From contig JBDKTK010000231.1 of assembly GCA_039680225.1 (NCBI GenBank), positions 1-8,536 on the forward strand: a DNA stretch of 8,536 nucleotides. Reading direction: 5' to 3'. The stretch comes from JBDKTK01 sp039680225. Its GTDB lineage: Bacteria; Desulfobacterota; Syntrophia; Syntrophales; UBA4778. Positions 1 through 6,676 of the stretch are shown here, piece by piece (position 1 is the stretch's first letter; each line of letters begins with the position of its first letter). Position numbers and translations under genes: made by a program. The notes beneath the pieces are model-generated. The model was given only the letters and a program-made list of their open reading frames with translations, did not search any database and was not told where the DNA came from.

Positions 1-67
1 CTGGTGCGCATGGCCAATGAATTCAGGACAGACGGACGGAAATAAGTTTATTTGATAAAGAATTTAT

Positions 68-1210
68 TTATAATCCCAGGTTCCTCGCAATCACGATTTT
101 CATGATTTCGTTTGTGCCGCCGAGGATGCGGTTCACCCGGATATCCCGCCAGGCGCGGGCGATCGGGTATTCCTCGCAGTACCCGTAGCCGCCGAAGAGC
201 TGCAGGCAGCGGTCGGCCACGCGGAACGCCATTTCCGTCGTCCAGTACTTGGCCATGGAAACGTCCGTCACGACATTCTCGCCCGCCATGTGCTCCATGA
301 TCAGTTTATCGATATGGGTCCGGCCCAGCCTGACCTCCGTCGCCATCTCGACGATCTCGAACTGGGTGTTCTGGTAGCTGGACAGGGGCTTGCCGAAGAC
401 CTGCCTTGTCTTGACGTACTCGATCGTCTCCTTCAGCATGAACTCCGCGGCGGCCACGGCCCAGACCGCAATGACCAGACGTTCCGGCTGCAGGTGGCCC
501 ATCATCTTCCTGAAACCGGTGCCCTTGTCCCCGAGCCGGTTTTCCCGGGGCACCCGGCAGTCAGTGAAGAAAAGCTCCGCAGTGTCCTGGGCGCGCCAGC
601 CGACTTTTTTCAGCCTGTTTCCCTTTTTGAAACCCGGGGTACCGGCTTCGACAAGGAAAAGGTCGACGGCCCGGTGCGGGTCGGGCTCCGCCGGGTCGCG
701 GGCGGCAAGCACGATAAGGTCGCAGTTGATCCCGTTGCTGATGAACGTCTTCTGGCCGTTGATGACGAATGAGTCCCCCTGTTCCACCGCAGTGGTGCGG
801 ATCGCAGCAAGATCGCTCCCCGTGCCGGGTTCGGACATGCCGATCGCGGTGATGATCTCGCCCGAGACGCACCCCGGCAGGTATTTGAGTTTCTGCTCCT
901 CCGACGCGTAATCGAGCAGGTAGGGGACAACAACATCGCTGTGGAGCCTGATGCCCAGTCCCGAGAAATTGCAGCGCGCCAGTTCTTCGACGATAATCAC
1001 TCCGTGAAGGAAATCGGCGCCGGCCCCGCCGTACTGTTCGGGAACGCCCGTGCAGAGGAATCCCTCGCGGCCCATTTTCGTCCAGGCTTCGCGCGGCACG
1101 ATTCCGGCCTCCTCCCATTGCTCGATGTTTGGGACGATTTCCTTCTGCAGGAACTTCCGGAAGCTGTCCCGGAAAATGCGGTGCGCTTCAGTGTACGGGA
1201 TCAGTTCCAT
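68..1210 (-). CDS. Acyl-CoA dehydrogenase, LCAD/IVD-type active site (380 aa)
   Basis: FAD-dependent enzyme expected to introduce an alpha,beta double bond into an acyl-CoA (or acyl-carrier) thioester, passing electrons to ETF in the cytoplasm. The 380 residues match the usual family length. Visible landmarks are the flavin/substrate motif GMSEPGTGSD (124-133), FISNG (156-160), the helical C-terminal domain with RQVFGKPL (269-276), QLFGGYGY (337-344) and GGTNEIMK (364-371). The medium/short-chain catalytic Glu in the 'Y-E-G-T' motif is replaced by Gly (ILGGTNEI). A Glu is present in LQPERL (E243), where LCAD and isovaleryl-CoA dehydrogenase keep their catalytic base, so the enzyme is probably active. 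The ATG at 1210 follows the ligase stop codon by one base, with AGGGG inside the ligase 3' end as ribosome binding site, so it is the last visible gene of the operon. Substrate unknown; a beta-oxidation role is possible, but the context suggests tailoring of a ketosynthase-linked pathway. Confidence 0.93.
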   Translation of the reverse strand: MELIPYTEAHRIFRDSFRKFLQKEIVPNIEQWEEAGIVPREAWTKMGREGFLCTGVPEQYGGAGADFLHGVIIVEELARCNFSGLGIRLHSDVVVPYLLDYASEEQKLKYLPGCVSGEIITAIGMSEPGTGSDLAAIRTTAVEQGDSFVINGQKTFISNGINCDLIVLAARDPAEPDPHRAVDLFLVEAGTPGFKKGNRLKKVGWRAQDTAELFFTDCRVPRENRLGDKGTGFRKMMGHLQPERLVIAVWAVAAAEFMLKETIEYVKTRQVFGKPLSSYQNTQFEIVEMATEVRLGRTHIDKLIMEHMAGENVVTDVSMAKYWTTEMAFRVADRCLQLFGGYGYCEEYPIARAWRDIRVNRILGGTNEIMKIVIARNLGL

Positions 1211-1211
1211 T

Positions 1212-2747
1212 CTAATATTCCCCTGCTGTGATTTTTTTTTGCAGTTCCTTTTTCAGGACCTTGCCGGCGGCGTTCCGGGGAAATTCTTCCAGGAAGAAAA
1301 CTCGCTTGGGGATCTTGAATTCGGCGATCTGCCCCTGGAGGGCGTTGATCAGTTCCTGCTCGGTAATCGCCTGTCCGTCCTTGAGGGTGACAAAGGCCGC
1401 GACAACTTCGCCGCGCTTCTCCGGCTCGGGCATCGCCACCGCCGCCGCTTCCTTTACCTGCGGCACGGCCTGAATGACCCTTTCCACCTCCGCGGGGTAG
1501 ATGTTCTCCCCCGAACTGATGATCAGCTCCTGTTTCCTGCCGATGATGTATACGAAACCGTCCGCGTCGCGCCGCCCCATGTCGCTGGTATGGAACCATC
1601 CGCCTTCCATTGCTTTTGCAGTTTCCGCGGGCCTGTTCCAGTATCCCAGGAACACGTTGGGCCCGCGGACCAGGATTTCGCCCGGTTCGCCGGCGCCCAC
1701 ATCGCGGCCGTTGCTGTCCACGATGCGCAAATCGATATGAAAGACTTCCTTCCCCACGGAGCCTGCCCTGGGAATTGAATCGGCCAGATCAAGCGAGGTC
1801 AGCCGCTGCGTTTCCGTCATGGCGTAACCCTGGACGAAGCCGACGCCCTTTTCATTCTGGTACTTGCGGATAACGTCGACGGGTATGGAAGCGCCGCCCG
1901 AAATGAAATAGCGCACATGCGAGAAGTCCGCCGCGTCCCATTCGTCCGATCTTGCCATCATCTGGAACATGACCGGCACGGCGAACATGTAATTGATCTT
2001 CTCTTTTTGAATAAGCTTGATGACTTCCGAAGCATTGTAAAATGTTTTCAATACCAGCGAGCCGCCCGCGTAGATGACCGGCGTCGCCGAGGCGGCCAGG
2101 GCCCCCATATGAAAAAGGGGAGCGACGACCAGCGACTTGAATGTTTTGTCCATGCCGTACCCCACCAGGGAATGAATGGCCCCGAACAGGATGTTGCCGT
2201 GGGAGAGCATGGCGCCCTTGGGGTCGCCCGTTGTGCCGGAAGTGTACATGATGAACAGGGGATCGTTGATTGCAACCTCCTCTGCCGGCGCCGGTTCGTC
2301 TTCCGGAAGCTGGGAGATGAAGTCCGAAAGCTCCTGGTCTTCAGAGAGCCGGCCGCTGCCGTGGCGCAGATAGCGGGAAAGACAGAGCCTGGCCGCCTTG
2401 ATCGCCGCGACCTTCTGGGCGAAATCCGGAGAGTAAATGAGGGCCCGGGGGGCGCTGTCCCGGATGATATAGATCAGCTCCGGCGCTGCCAGGCGAAAGT
2501 TCAGAGGCACCATGATCACGCCTGTCTTGGCGCAGGCAAAAAATATTTCCAGGAACTCGCTGGAATTGATCATGAGCACCGCGATCCGGTCTCCCTTTAC
2601 CAGGCCCAATTTGCCCAGGGCATGGGCCATGCGGTTGACCCGCCTGTCGAACTCCAGGTTGTTGAACTCTCTTCCGTCTTCCTCCTTCAAAAACGGCCGC
2701 CCCGGATAGAGCCGCGCCCGTTTTGAAATCCACTGCCCGATATTCAC
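1212..2747 (-). CDS. AMP-forming acyl-CoA synthetase / acyl-acid ligase (511 aa)
   Basis: Class I adenylate-forming enzyme that activates a carboxylic acid with ATP to acyl-AMP and transfers it to CoA, or possibly to a carrier protein. Length is typical of the family. Motifs in order: P-loop YTSGTTGDPKG (168-178), FHMG (212-215), SGGA (283-286), the A5 motif GYAMTET (307-313; the first positions are usually YGMTE), HTSD with the ribose-binding Asp (386-389), hinge region GRKQELIISSGENIYP (403-418) and the C-terminal catalytic Lys in NAAGKVLK (K496). All key residues are present. The start is GTG at 2747 with AAGGAG about 8 bases upstream. An 86-base gap with a small hairpin separates it from the dead-KS gene, and the dehydrogenase starts one base after its stop, so the last two genes are tightly coupled. 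The substrate cannot be read from the sequence; medium/long-chain or aromatic acids are all possible. Confidence 0.94.
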   Translation of the reverse strand: MNIGQWISKRARLYPGRPFLKEEDGREFNNLEFDRRVNRMAHALGKLGLVKGDRIAVLMINSSEFLEIFFACAKTGVIMVPLNFRLAAPELIYIIRDSAPRALIYSPDFAQKVAAIKAARLCLSRYLRHGSGRLSEDQELSDFISQLPEDEPAPAEEVAINDPLFIMYTSGTTGDPKGAMLSHGNILFGAIHSLVGYGMDKTFKSLVVAPLFHMGALAASATPVIYAGGSLVLKTFYNASEVIKLIQKEKINYMFAVPVMFQMMARSDEWDAADFSHVRYFISGGASIPVDVIRKYQNEKGVGFVQGYAMTETQRLTSLDLADSIPRAGSVGKEVFHIDLRIVDSNGRDVGAGEPGEILVRGPNVFLGYWNRPAETAKAMEGGWFHTSDMGRRDADGFVYIIGRKQELIISSGENIYPAEVERVIQAVPQVKEAAAVAMPEPEKRGEVVAAFVTLKDGQAITEQELINALQGQIAEFKIPKRVFFLEEFPRNAAGKVLKKELQKKITAGEY

Positions 2748-2802
2748 TTCAACTCTCCTTTGCTTTTCACGATCACTGAAACAAACCCGTTCAGATTTAA
2801 AG

Positions 2803-2823
2803 TCCCCCTATTTAAAAGGGGGA
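2803..2823. repeat. Short inverted repeat (TCCCCCT / AGGGGGA) between dead-KS and ligase genes
   Basis: Seven-base arms TCCCCCT (2803-2809) and AGGGGGA (2817-2823) enclose a 7-base A+T loop. The hairpin lies 11 bases beyond the dead-KS stop codon and 55 bases before the ligase GTG. On the transcribed minus strand it is followed only by CTTT, so it is a poor terminator. It could be a processing/stability hairpin, an attenuator between the two gene pairs, or a copy of the C5/G5 dispersed repeats common in deltaproteobacterial genomes; the last is inference. Confidence 0.5.
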
Positions 2824-2833
2824 AAACAATTGA

Positions 2834-4087
2834 CTATTCGATCCGGCTCATCCGGCTCATGACGATGGATACATTTGTCCCGCCGTGAGATACGGCGTTC
2901 ATAATCCCATTCCGGATATTCAAATCCCTTGCCTGCCCGGCCGAAAAAGAAAGCGGCGCGATTGGTTTCGCGAGCCCCAGCGTCGGCGGGACTTTCCCCC
3001 CTGCGATGGACAGGGCGAGCGCGCACGCCCTTATCCCTCCCGAGGAGAAGCTTTCCCCCACGGCGCCCTTGACTGAAGCAATCACGGGCCCCGAATCTGC
3101 TGCAAATAAATTTGCCAGCGCTTCCGCCTCTATGGCGTCGGGGTCCTTCCCCCCGTTGCCGGCGGCCTGGACCGTGTCGATTTCCAATGTTCCCTTGCCG
3201 GCCATTCTTAATGCTTTTTTCATAGCGGCAGTGACGCCTGTGCCGTCCAGCGGCCAGCCCGTCGTCCTGGAGGGTGAGGAATTCATGCCCCAGCCCGTGA
3301 CCTCACAATACGGCACCGCCCCGCGTTTCAGGGCGTGCTCCAGCAGTTCCAGACAGATGATGCCGCACCCTTCCCCGGCTACCGGCCCGTTTCTGTCCGC
3401 ATCAAAGGGGCGCGCGCCTTCCGCCTTGCCGTTCTTATTGCCGTGGGGCGAAACAGCCCGGAACCGGACAAGGCTTTCAAAGAAAAATTCCGAGAGGATG
3501 TCCGCACCGCCCGCGAGGACGACGTCTGCAGTGCCCCTTTGCAGTTCCATTGCGGCGTAAACGATGGCGCTCTCACCCGACGAGCCCTGGTGATTGACAG
3601 TCGTGTTAACGCCCCGAAAACCGAGCTCAAGGGAGGCGTGCCCGGCGGGCGCGTTCATGACGGAATTGGGCACCAGAAGAGCGCTCATCTGGGACGGCCC
3701 CCTGGTGAAGAGGGTCCGCGTGCACTGGGCCTTGATGTCCGTCGGTCCGAAGGCGGTGCCGAAAATTATGCCGATGCGGTCCCGGTTTCCGGGGCCGATG
3801 ACGATACGGGCGTCTTCCACGGCGAGGCGCGCCGACGCGACAGCCATCTGGGACAATCGGTCCATCCGCCGCACAGTCTTAAGAGAGATGAACTGCAGCG
3901 GGTCAAAATCCCTCACTTCCGCCCCGAGGTGCGAGGAAAGACGGGATGTGTCGAATGCCGAAATCTCCCTTATCCCTGAGACTCCGCTGAAAAGCCTTTC
4001 CGAGAACTGTCCCTTCCCGACGCCGAGAGGCGCGACCATTCCCAAGCCGGTGACGACAACGCGCCTGTCTGGATTCGTTTCATTCAT
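2834..4087 (-). CDS. Ketosynthase-fold protein lacking the catalytic triad (KS-beta / chain-length-factor-like, 417 aa)
   Basis: Thiolase-fold protein of the FabF family: N-terminal RRVVVTGLGMVAPLG (8-22), AGGAD (192-196), FDADRNGPVAGEG (228-240) and C-terminal HGGTN (401-405). Aligning it by eye with its neighbour shows every catalytic residue replaced: the nucleophile motif TACSSG is HQGSSG (166-171, Cys to Gly168), AHGTAT is AAGNGG (His to Ala309), and KSMTAH is KGAVGE (Lys340 kept, His to Glu345). The gate Phe of FGGTN is His401. It therefore cannot condense by the normal mechanism, and it resembles the KS-beta/chain-length factor of type II polyketide synthases or another non-catalytic partner. 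An in-frame ATG exists at 4156, but the ATG at 4087 is preferred. It puts the conserved RRVVVTG at residue 8, gives the usual length, and overlaps the upstream KS stop by 8 bases (ATGAATGA), implying translational coupling and probably heterodimer formation. The reading frame is intact over the full length, so this is not a pseudogene. Confidence 0.9.
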   Translation of the reverse strand: MNETNPDRRVVVTGLGMVAPLGVGKGQFSERLFSGVSGIREISAFDTSRLSSHLGAEVRDFDPLQFISLKTVRRMDRLSQMAVASARLAVEDARIVIGPGNRDRIGIIFGTAFGPTDIKAQCTRTLFTRGPSQMSALLVPNSVMNAPAGHASLELGFRGVNTTVNHQGSSGESAIVYAAMELQRGTADVVLAGGADILSEFFFESLVRFRAVSPHGNKNGKAEGARPFDADRNGPVAGEGCGIICLELLEHALKRGAVPYCEVTGWGMNSSPSRTTGWPLDGTGVTAAMKKALRMAGKGTLEIDTVQAAGNGGKDPDAIEAEALANLFAADSGPVIASVKGAVGESFSSGGIRACALALSIAGGKVPPTLGLAKPIAPLSFSAGQARDLNIRNGIMNAVSHGGTNVSIVMSRMSRIE

Positions 4088-5330
4088 TGAAGCAGGCCCT
4101 TTCCGCGTACCGTCCCAGGAGGAGCGTCGTGTTGTTCCCGCCAAAGGCAAACGCATTGGCGAGGATCACGCTCAAAACAGCCGGACGCGACCCGGTCGAG
4201 ACAAAATCAAAGTCCTCGTATCCCGGCTCCGGCGATTCATGGTGGATAGTCGGGGGGATGAAGCCGTCCCTGATGGCCAACAGCGATGCCACGGCCGCCA
4301 GGGCTCCGGACGCGCCCAGCGTGTGCGCAGTCATGGATTTGATCGAACTGACCGGGATGCGGCAGGCGTCTTTCCCGAAGACCTCCCGGATGGCCTTCAT
4401 TTCCATGGCATCATTGGCCCGGGTAGCGGTGCCGTGGGCGCTGATATAGTCGACAGCCTCAGGGGGAAGCCCCGCATCGCGCAGCGCCGCCCGCATGGAA
4501 CGCACGGCCCCCGAACCTTCCGGGTCCGGCGCCGTCGAGTGGTGGGCGTCGCAGGTGACCCCGTACCCGAGCACTTCCCCGTGAATGCGGGCGCCCCGCT
4601 TTCGGGCATGGCTGAGAGATTCCAGGACCATCATTGCCGACGCCTCGCCCAGCGAGAGCCCCTGCCGGTTGCGGTCAAACGGTTTGCAGTATTCGGGATC
4701 GACTGCCTTCAGGACGTTGAAAGTCGCGTAGGTGGTCCGGCTCAGGGGCTCGACGCCGCCTGCGATCATGACAGATGCGGCGCCCGAAGCTATGAGGTCC
4801 CGGGCAAAACCGATCGCGGTCGCCCCGGAGGAACAGGCCGTCATGAAAGTCGTTTTCGGCCCCGTCAGCCCCAGGCTTGCCGTGATGCGGTCTGCCGATG
4901 TTGCAGGGCACAGTGAGGCCAGCCGGGAAAAGCGGGCCCGCCGTCCATTGCCTTCCAGGTAATCTCGGAAGACTTCCTCCGCCTCCAGTTTCCCCCCGGA
5001 ACCGACTCCGAGGATAATGCCCGTTTCTTCACAAAAAGTTGCAGGCATGGGAAAAAAACCGGCATCCGTCAGGGCCTCAACAGTTGCCGCGATGGCCATT
5101 ACATCGGCCCTCGACAGGCGTTTGCGGGAAAACGGCGGCGGCACCATCCGGCGCGGGTCGAGACCTTTTATCTCAGCGCCTGTCTGCGTCCGGTAATCCG
5201 TCGGGTCGAACACGGTGAGAGGGCCGATCCCGCAGGCGCCGTTTCTCAGGGCCTGGGCAAATTCGCCGGCATTATTCCCCAGCGCGTTGACAGTCCCCAG
5301 CCCGGTTATGACCACCCTTTGCCTTTTCAC
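4080..5330 (-). CDS. Beta-ketoacyl-ACP synthase II (FabF-like / KS-alpha, 416 aa)
   Basis: Condensing enzyme that extends an enzyme-bound acyl group by decarboxylative Claisen condensation with malonyl-ACP; cytoplasmic, normally dimeric. The catalytic set is complete: nucleophile Cys166 in TACSSG (164-169), His299 in SAHGTATRAND (297-307), Lys331 and His336 in KSMTAHTLGASG (331-342), and the C-terminal FAFGGNN gate (394-400). These positions nearly coincide with C163/H303/K335/H340 of E. coli FabF. The start chosen is GTG at 5330 (AAGGAATTCTT upstream), which puts VVITGLG at residues 6-12. The frame stays open to a TTG at 5414, but that codon lies inside the -35 box and would add 28 non-family residues. 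It is the first gene of the four-gene minus-strand operon and overlaps the dead-KS start. Housekeeping FabF usually sits beside acpP/fabG; the absence of those here and the dead partner argue for a specialised KS-alpha role rather than bulk fatty-acid synthesis. Confidence 0.93.
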   Translation of the reverse strand: MKRQRVVITGLGTVNALGNNAGEFAQALRNGACGIGPLTVFDPTDYRTQTGAEIKGLDPRRMVPPPFSRKRLSRADVMAIAATVEALTDAGFFPMPATFCEETGIILGVGSGGKLEAEEVFRDYLEGNGRRARFSRLASLCPATSADRITASLGLTGPKTTFMTACSSGATAIGFARDLIASGAASVMIAGGVEPLSRTTYATFNVLKAVDPEYCKPFDRNRQGLSLGEASAMMVLESLSHARKRGARIHGEVLGYGVTCDAHHSTAPDPEGSGAVRSMRAALRDAGLPPEAVDYISAHGTATRANDAMEMKAIREVFGKDACRIPVSSIKSMTAHTLGASGALAAVASLLAIRDGFIPPTIHHESPEPGYEDFDFVSTGSRPAVLSVILANAFAFGGNNTTLLLGRYAERACFNE

Positions 5331-5385
5331 AAGAATTCCTTCTCCATCGTTTTCAATCAGGCCCAACCCTTCATGATCACGCGGG

Positions 5386-5414
5386 ACTATAGGAAAGACG
5401 GCCCTGCGTGTCAA
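5386..5414 (-). promoter_or_regulatory. Sigma-70-type promoter of the ketosynthase operon
   Basis: Read on the minus strand, TTGACA (5414-5409) is followed by exactly 17 bases and then TATAGT (5391-5386). The -35 is a perfect match and the -10 is 5/6. The start of transcription would be near 5379, giving a leader of about 50 bases before the GTG at 5330. The good match suggests strong basal expression unless a repressor acts. Confidence 0.82.
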
Positions 5415-5459
5415 TTATAAATGAATTCCGGCTGGATGAAGATTTTGTAGTGAAATTAT

Positions 5460-5474
5460 GGGGAAGCCTTCCCC
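5460..5474. repeat. 15-base palindrome GGGGAAG-C-CTTCCCC
   Basis: Perfect 7-base arms around one central base in the divergent intergenic region, upstream of both the minus-strand operon promoter (about 46 bases beyond its -35) and the plus-strand small-gene promoter (24 bases before its -35). It could be an operator for either side. No known regulator motif is recognised. Confidence 0.4.
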
Positions 5475-5497
5475 GAAACACCCCCGGCCCGCCCATA

Positions 5498-5526
5498 TTG
5501 CCTGTTTTATGGACCGCGGATATCCT
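5498..5526 (+). promoter_or_regulatory. Candidate sigma-70 promoter for the 49-aa gene
   Basis: TTGCCT (5498-5503), a 17-base spacer, then TATCCT (5521-5526): each hexamer matches 4 of 6 consensus bases. Transcription would start near 5533, about 59 bases before the ATG at 5592. It is the best candidate in the divergent region on this strand, but it is a moderate match only. Confidence 0.45.
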
Positions 5527-5591
5527 CTAATCAAAAGAAGGCGGAAACTCAAAACCAAAATTAAAAAAAGACAGGAAAGGGGGAAATAAAA

Positions 5592-5741
5592 ATGAGGTAC
5601 AAAAAAAGCAATCCGGGACAACTGGACATCCGGACCCTGATAAAAGATAGCGGCCGCAAGACAACGAAAAGCAGGAAGGTCCCGTTCTTCAACGAGAGGG
5701 ATTACAGGATCTTTGCCGGCGTGAACGGCATCACCTTCTGA
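5592..5741 (+). CDS. Small basic protein of unknown function (49 aa)
   Basis: Starts at ATG 5592 after a purine-rich ribosome binding site (AGGAAAGGGGG, about 7 bases before the start) and ends at TGA 5739-5741. A perfect-stem terminator begins 17 bases later, so the unit promoter-RBS-ORF-terminator is complete and likely expressed as a single small mRNA. The N-terminal two thirds is strongly basic (MRYKKSNPGQLDIRTLIK, then GRKTTKSRK at 21-29). The C-terminal part is more aromatic/hydrophobic (PFFNERDYRIFAGVNGITF, 31-49). There are no Cys, no signal peptide and no membrane segment. I do not recognise a family. It could be a nucleic-acid-binding micro-protein, a regulator or a peptide precursor; none of these is supported beyond composition. 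The gene is divergent from the ketosynthase operon. Confidence 0.68.
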   Translation: MRYKKSNPGQLDIRTLIKDSGRKTTKSRKVPFFNERDYRIFAGVNGITF

Positions 5742-5758
5742 AAAATCGAAGGGGACCG

Positions 5759-5788
5759 GGGATAAGGCAAATGCCTTATCCCTTTTTT
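5759..5788 (+). terminator. Rho-independent terminator after the 49-aa gene
   Basis: GGGATAAGGC (5759-5768) pairs perfectly with GCCTTATCCC (5773-5782). An extra A-T pair can close inside the 4-base loop, and six T follow (5783-5788). The T-run overlaps the stop codon of the convergent hemerythrin gene (TAA, 5789-5787). On the opposite strand no T-run follows directly, so it works mainly for the plus-strand gene. Confidence 0.88.
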
Positions 5789-6350
5789 ATTTGACCATCC
5801 CCTGCCGCGGGACCTTTTTCCCCAGAAATTCTTCCACCAGCTTTGTGTATTTTTCGTGGATCATCTGCCGGTCAAATTCCCGGAATTCCTGAAGCATCTT
5901 GTCCTGCTCCTCCCGGCTGAAATAATCGAGACAGGGGAAAAAGAAATTCTTGTCCTCCTTGAATATGTGCCGGGGATAAAATTCAACCAGCCGGCTCAGG
6001 CAATCATCAATTTCAGCCAGCCCCCGTTCCGGCCCCGCGAGGTATGTTTCTTTCGCCTCAATCAGTTCGCGGACCATTTTTCTCGCCTGGACATGCTCCC
6101 CGATCAATTCTTCCATTGTCTTCTTGTGCTCTGGGGCAAGGGGCTTCTTTGCCAGGTCGCGGAACAGGATTTCCTCCTCCTTGCCATGATGGGTCCTGTC
6201 CGAATACGTCCTGAAAAAATCAATCGCCTCGTCAACGAGCATTATATTAATCGCATTCTGCCCGCGTATATTACTGATCTCGGTCTTGAGTACCTGGACT
6301 AATTTGTCGATTAACCTGTGCTCCCACATCAGCGGGCCGATAGGTTTCAT
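5787..6350 (-). CDS. Hemerythrin-domain protein (187 aa)
   Basis: Four-helix-bundle hemerythrin/HHE domain predicted to hold a non-haem di-iron centre. Such proteins bind O2, sense O2 or iron, or protect against nitrosative/oxidative stress. The ligand pattern is visible: His11 (WEHRLID), His55 and Glu59 (THHGKEEEILF, 53-63), His86 (GEHVQ) and His128 with Glu132/Asp133 (RHIFKEDKNFFFP, 127-139). It is a free-standing domain, with no signal peptide, membrane segment or fused sensor domain, so it is probably cytoplasmic. The basic tail (GKKVPRQGMVK) follows the fold. The ATG at 6350 has AAGGAGG 9 bases upstream. It is monocistronic, convergent with the 49-aa gene and divergent from the 54-aa gene. 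An 8-base-arm inverted repeat lies 61-90 bases above the start and may be an operator. Physiological role (O2 or NO protection in an anaerobe) is inferred from the family. Confidence 0.93.
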   Translation of the reverse strand: MKPIGPLMWEHRLIDKLVQVLKTEISNIRGQNAINIMLVDEAIDFFRTYSDRTHHGKEEEILFRDLAKKPLAPEHKKTMEELIGEHVQARKMVRELIEAKETYLAGPERGLAEIDDCLSRLVEFYPRHIFKEDKNFFFPCLDYFSREEQDKMLQEFREFDRQMIHEKYTKLVEEFLGKKVPRQGMVK

Positions 6351-6410
6351 GATAAATGCCTCCTTCCCGGATCAGTAATAAAATCAAAATATTCAAGCCG
6401 CAGAATTGAC

Positions 6411-6440
6411 CGGTTCACGGAGAGCCAAAAAGGTGAACCG
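6411..6440. repeat. Inverted repeat CGGTTCAC-N14-GTGAACCG, possible operator
   Basis: Perfect 8-base arms at 6411-6418 and 6433-6440 with a 14-base spacer, 61-90 bases upstream of the hemerythrin ATG. Centre-to-centre spacing of the arms is 22 bases, about two helical turns, which fits a dimeric regulator. As RNA it could also form a hairpin on either strand. No T-run follows, so it is not a terminator. The regulator is unknown. Confidence 0.5.
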
Positions 6441-6676
6441 ATAACCAGGATTGTGAAATGTTGCCGTCGAGCGGTCTCAGTCTACTTTGTTCGTTTAAAC
6501 CACAGGAAATCATATATCACAATTTTTTCCCATCCGACAGAGTCTTATCTGAATTTCAGGATAAAACCGCTTTTTATAAATTCAGAAGCGCTTATATTAC
6601 GAATGGGTAAAAAGGGTGAAGATACAGGCCCGCGAGGCGGTAATACCATTCGGGCGTGCATGCTTCAGTATTTCAG

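Noticed and set aside
1..45. Plus-strand frame ending LVRMANEFRTDGRK-stop at 45, possibly the C-terminus of a convergent gene
   Set aside because: Only 14 codons are visible, with no family signature; another frame is also open across the same stretch. It cannot be told from chance.
4085..4156. ATG at 4156 as start of the dead ketosynthase
   Set aside because: It would give a 76-base overlap and 23 extra residues of non-family sequence; the ATG at 4087 fits the family N-terminus and the coupling overlap.
3594..4916. 440-codon plus-strand frame opposite the two ketosynthases
   Set aside because: Long antisense frames are expected opposite GC-rich genes; the protein has no recognisable motif while the minus-strand frames have clear families.
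5415..5621. 68-codon minus-strand frame above the ketosynthase operon
   Set aside because: It runs through the plus-strand small gene and promoter region, has no ribosome binding site, and has a low-complexity hydrophobic composition.
5739..5741. TGA before a hairpin as a selenocysteine codon with SECIS, prompted by the Se-related genes
   Set aside because: Read-through adds only eight codons with no known selenoprotein motif, and the hairpin plus T-run is a standard terminator.
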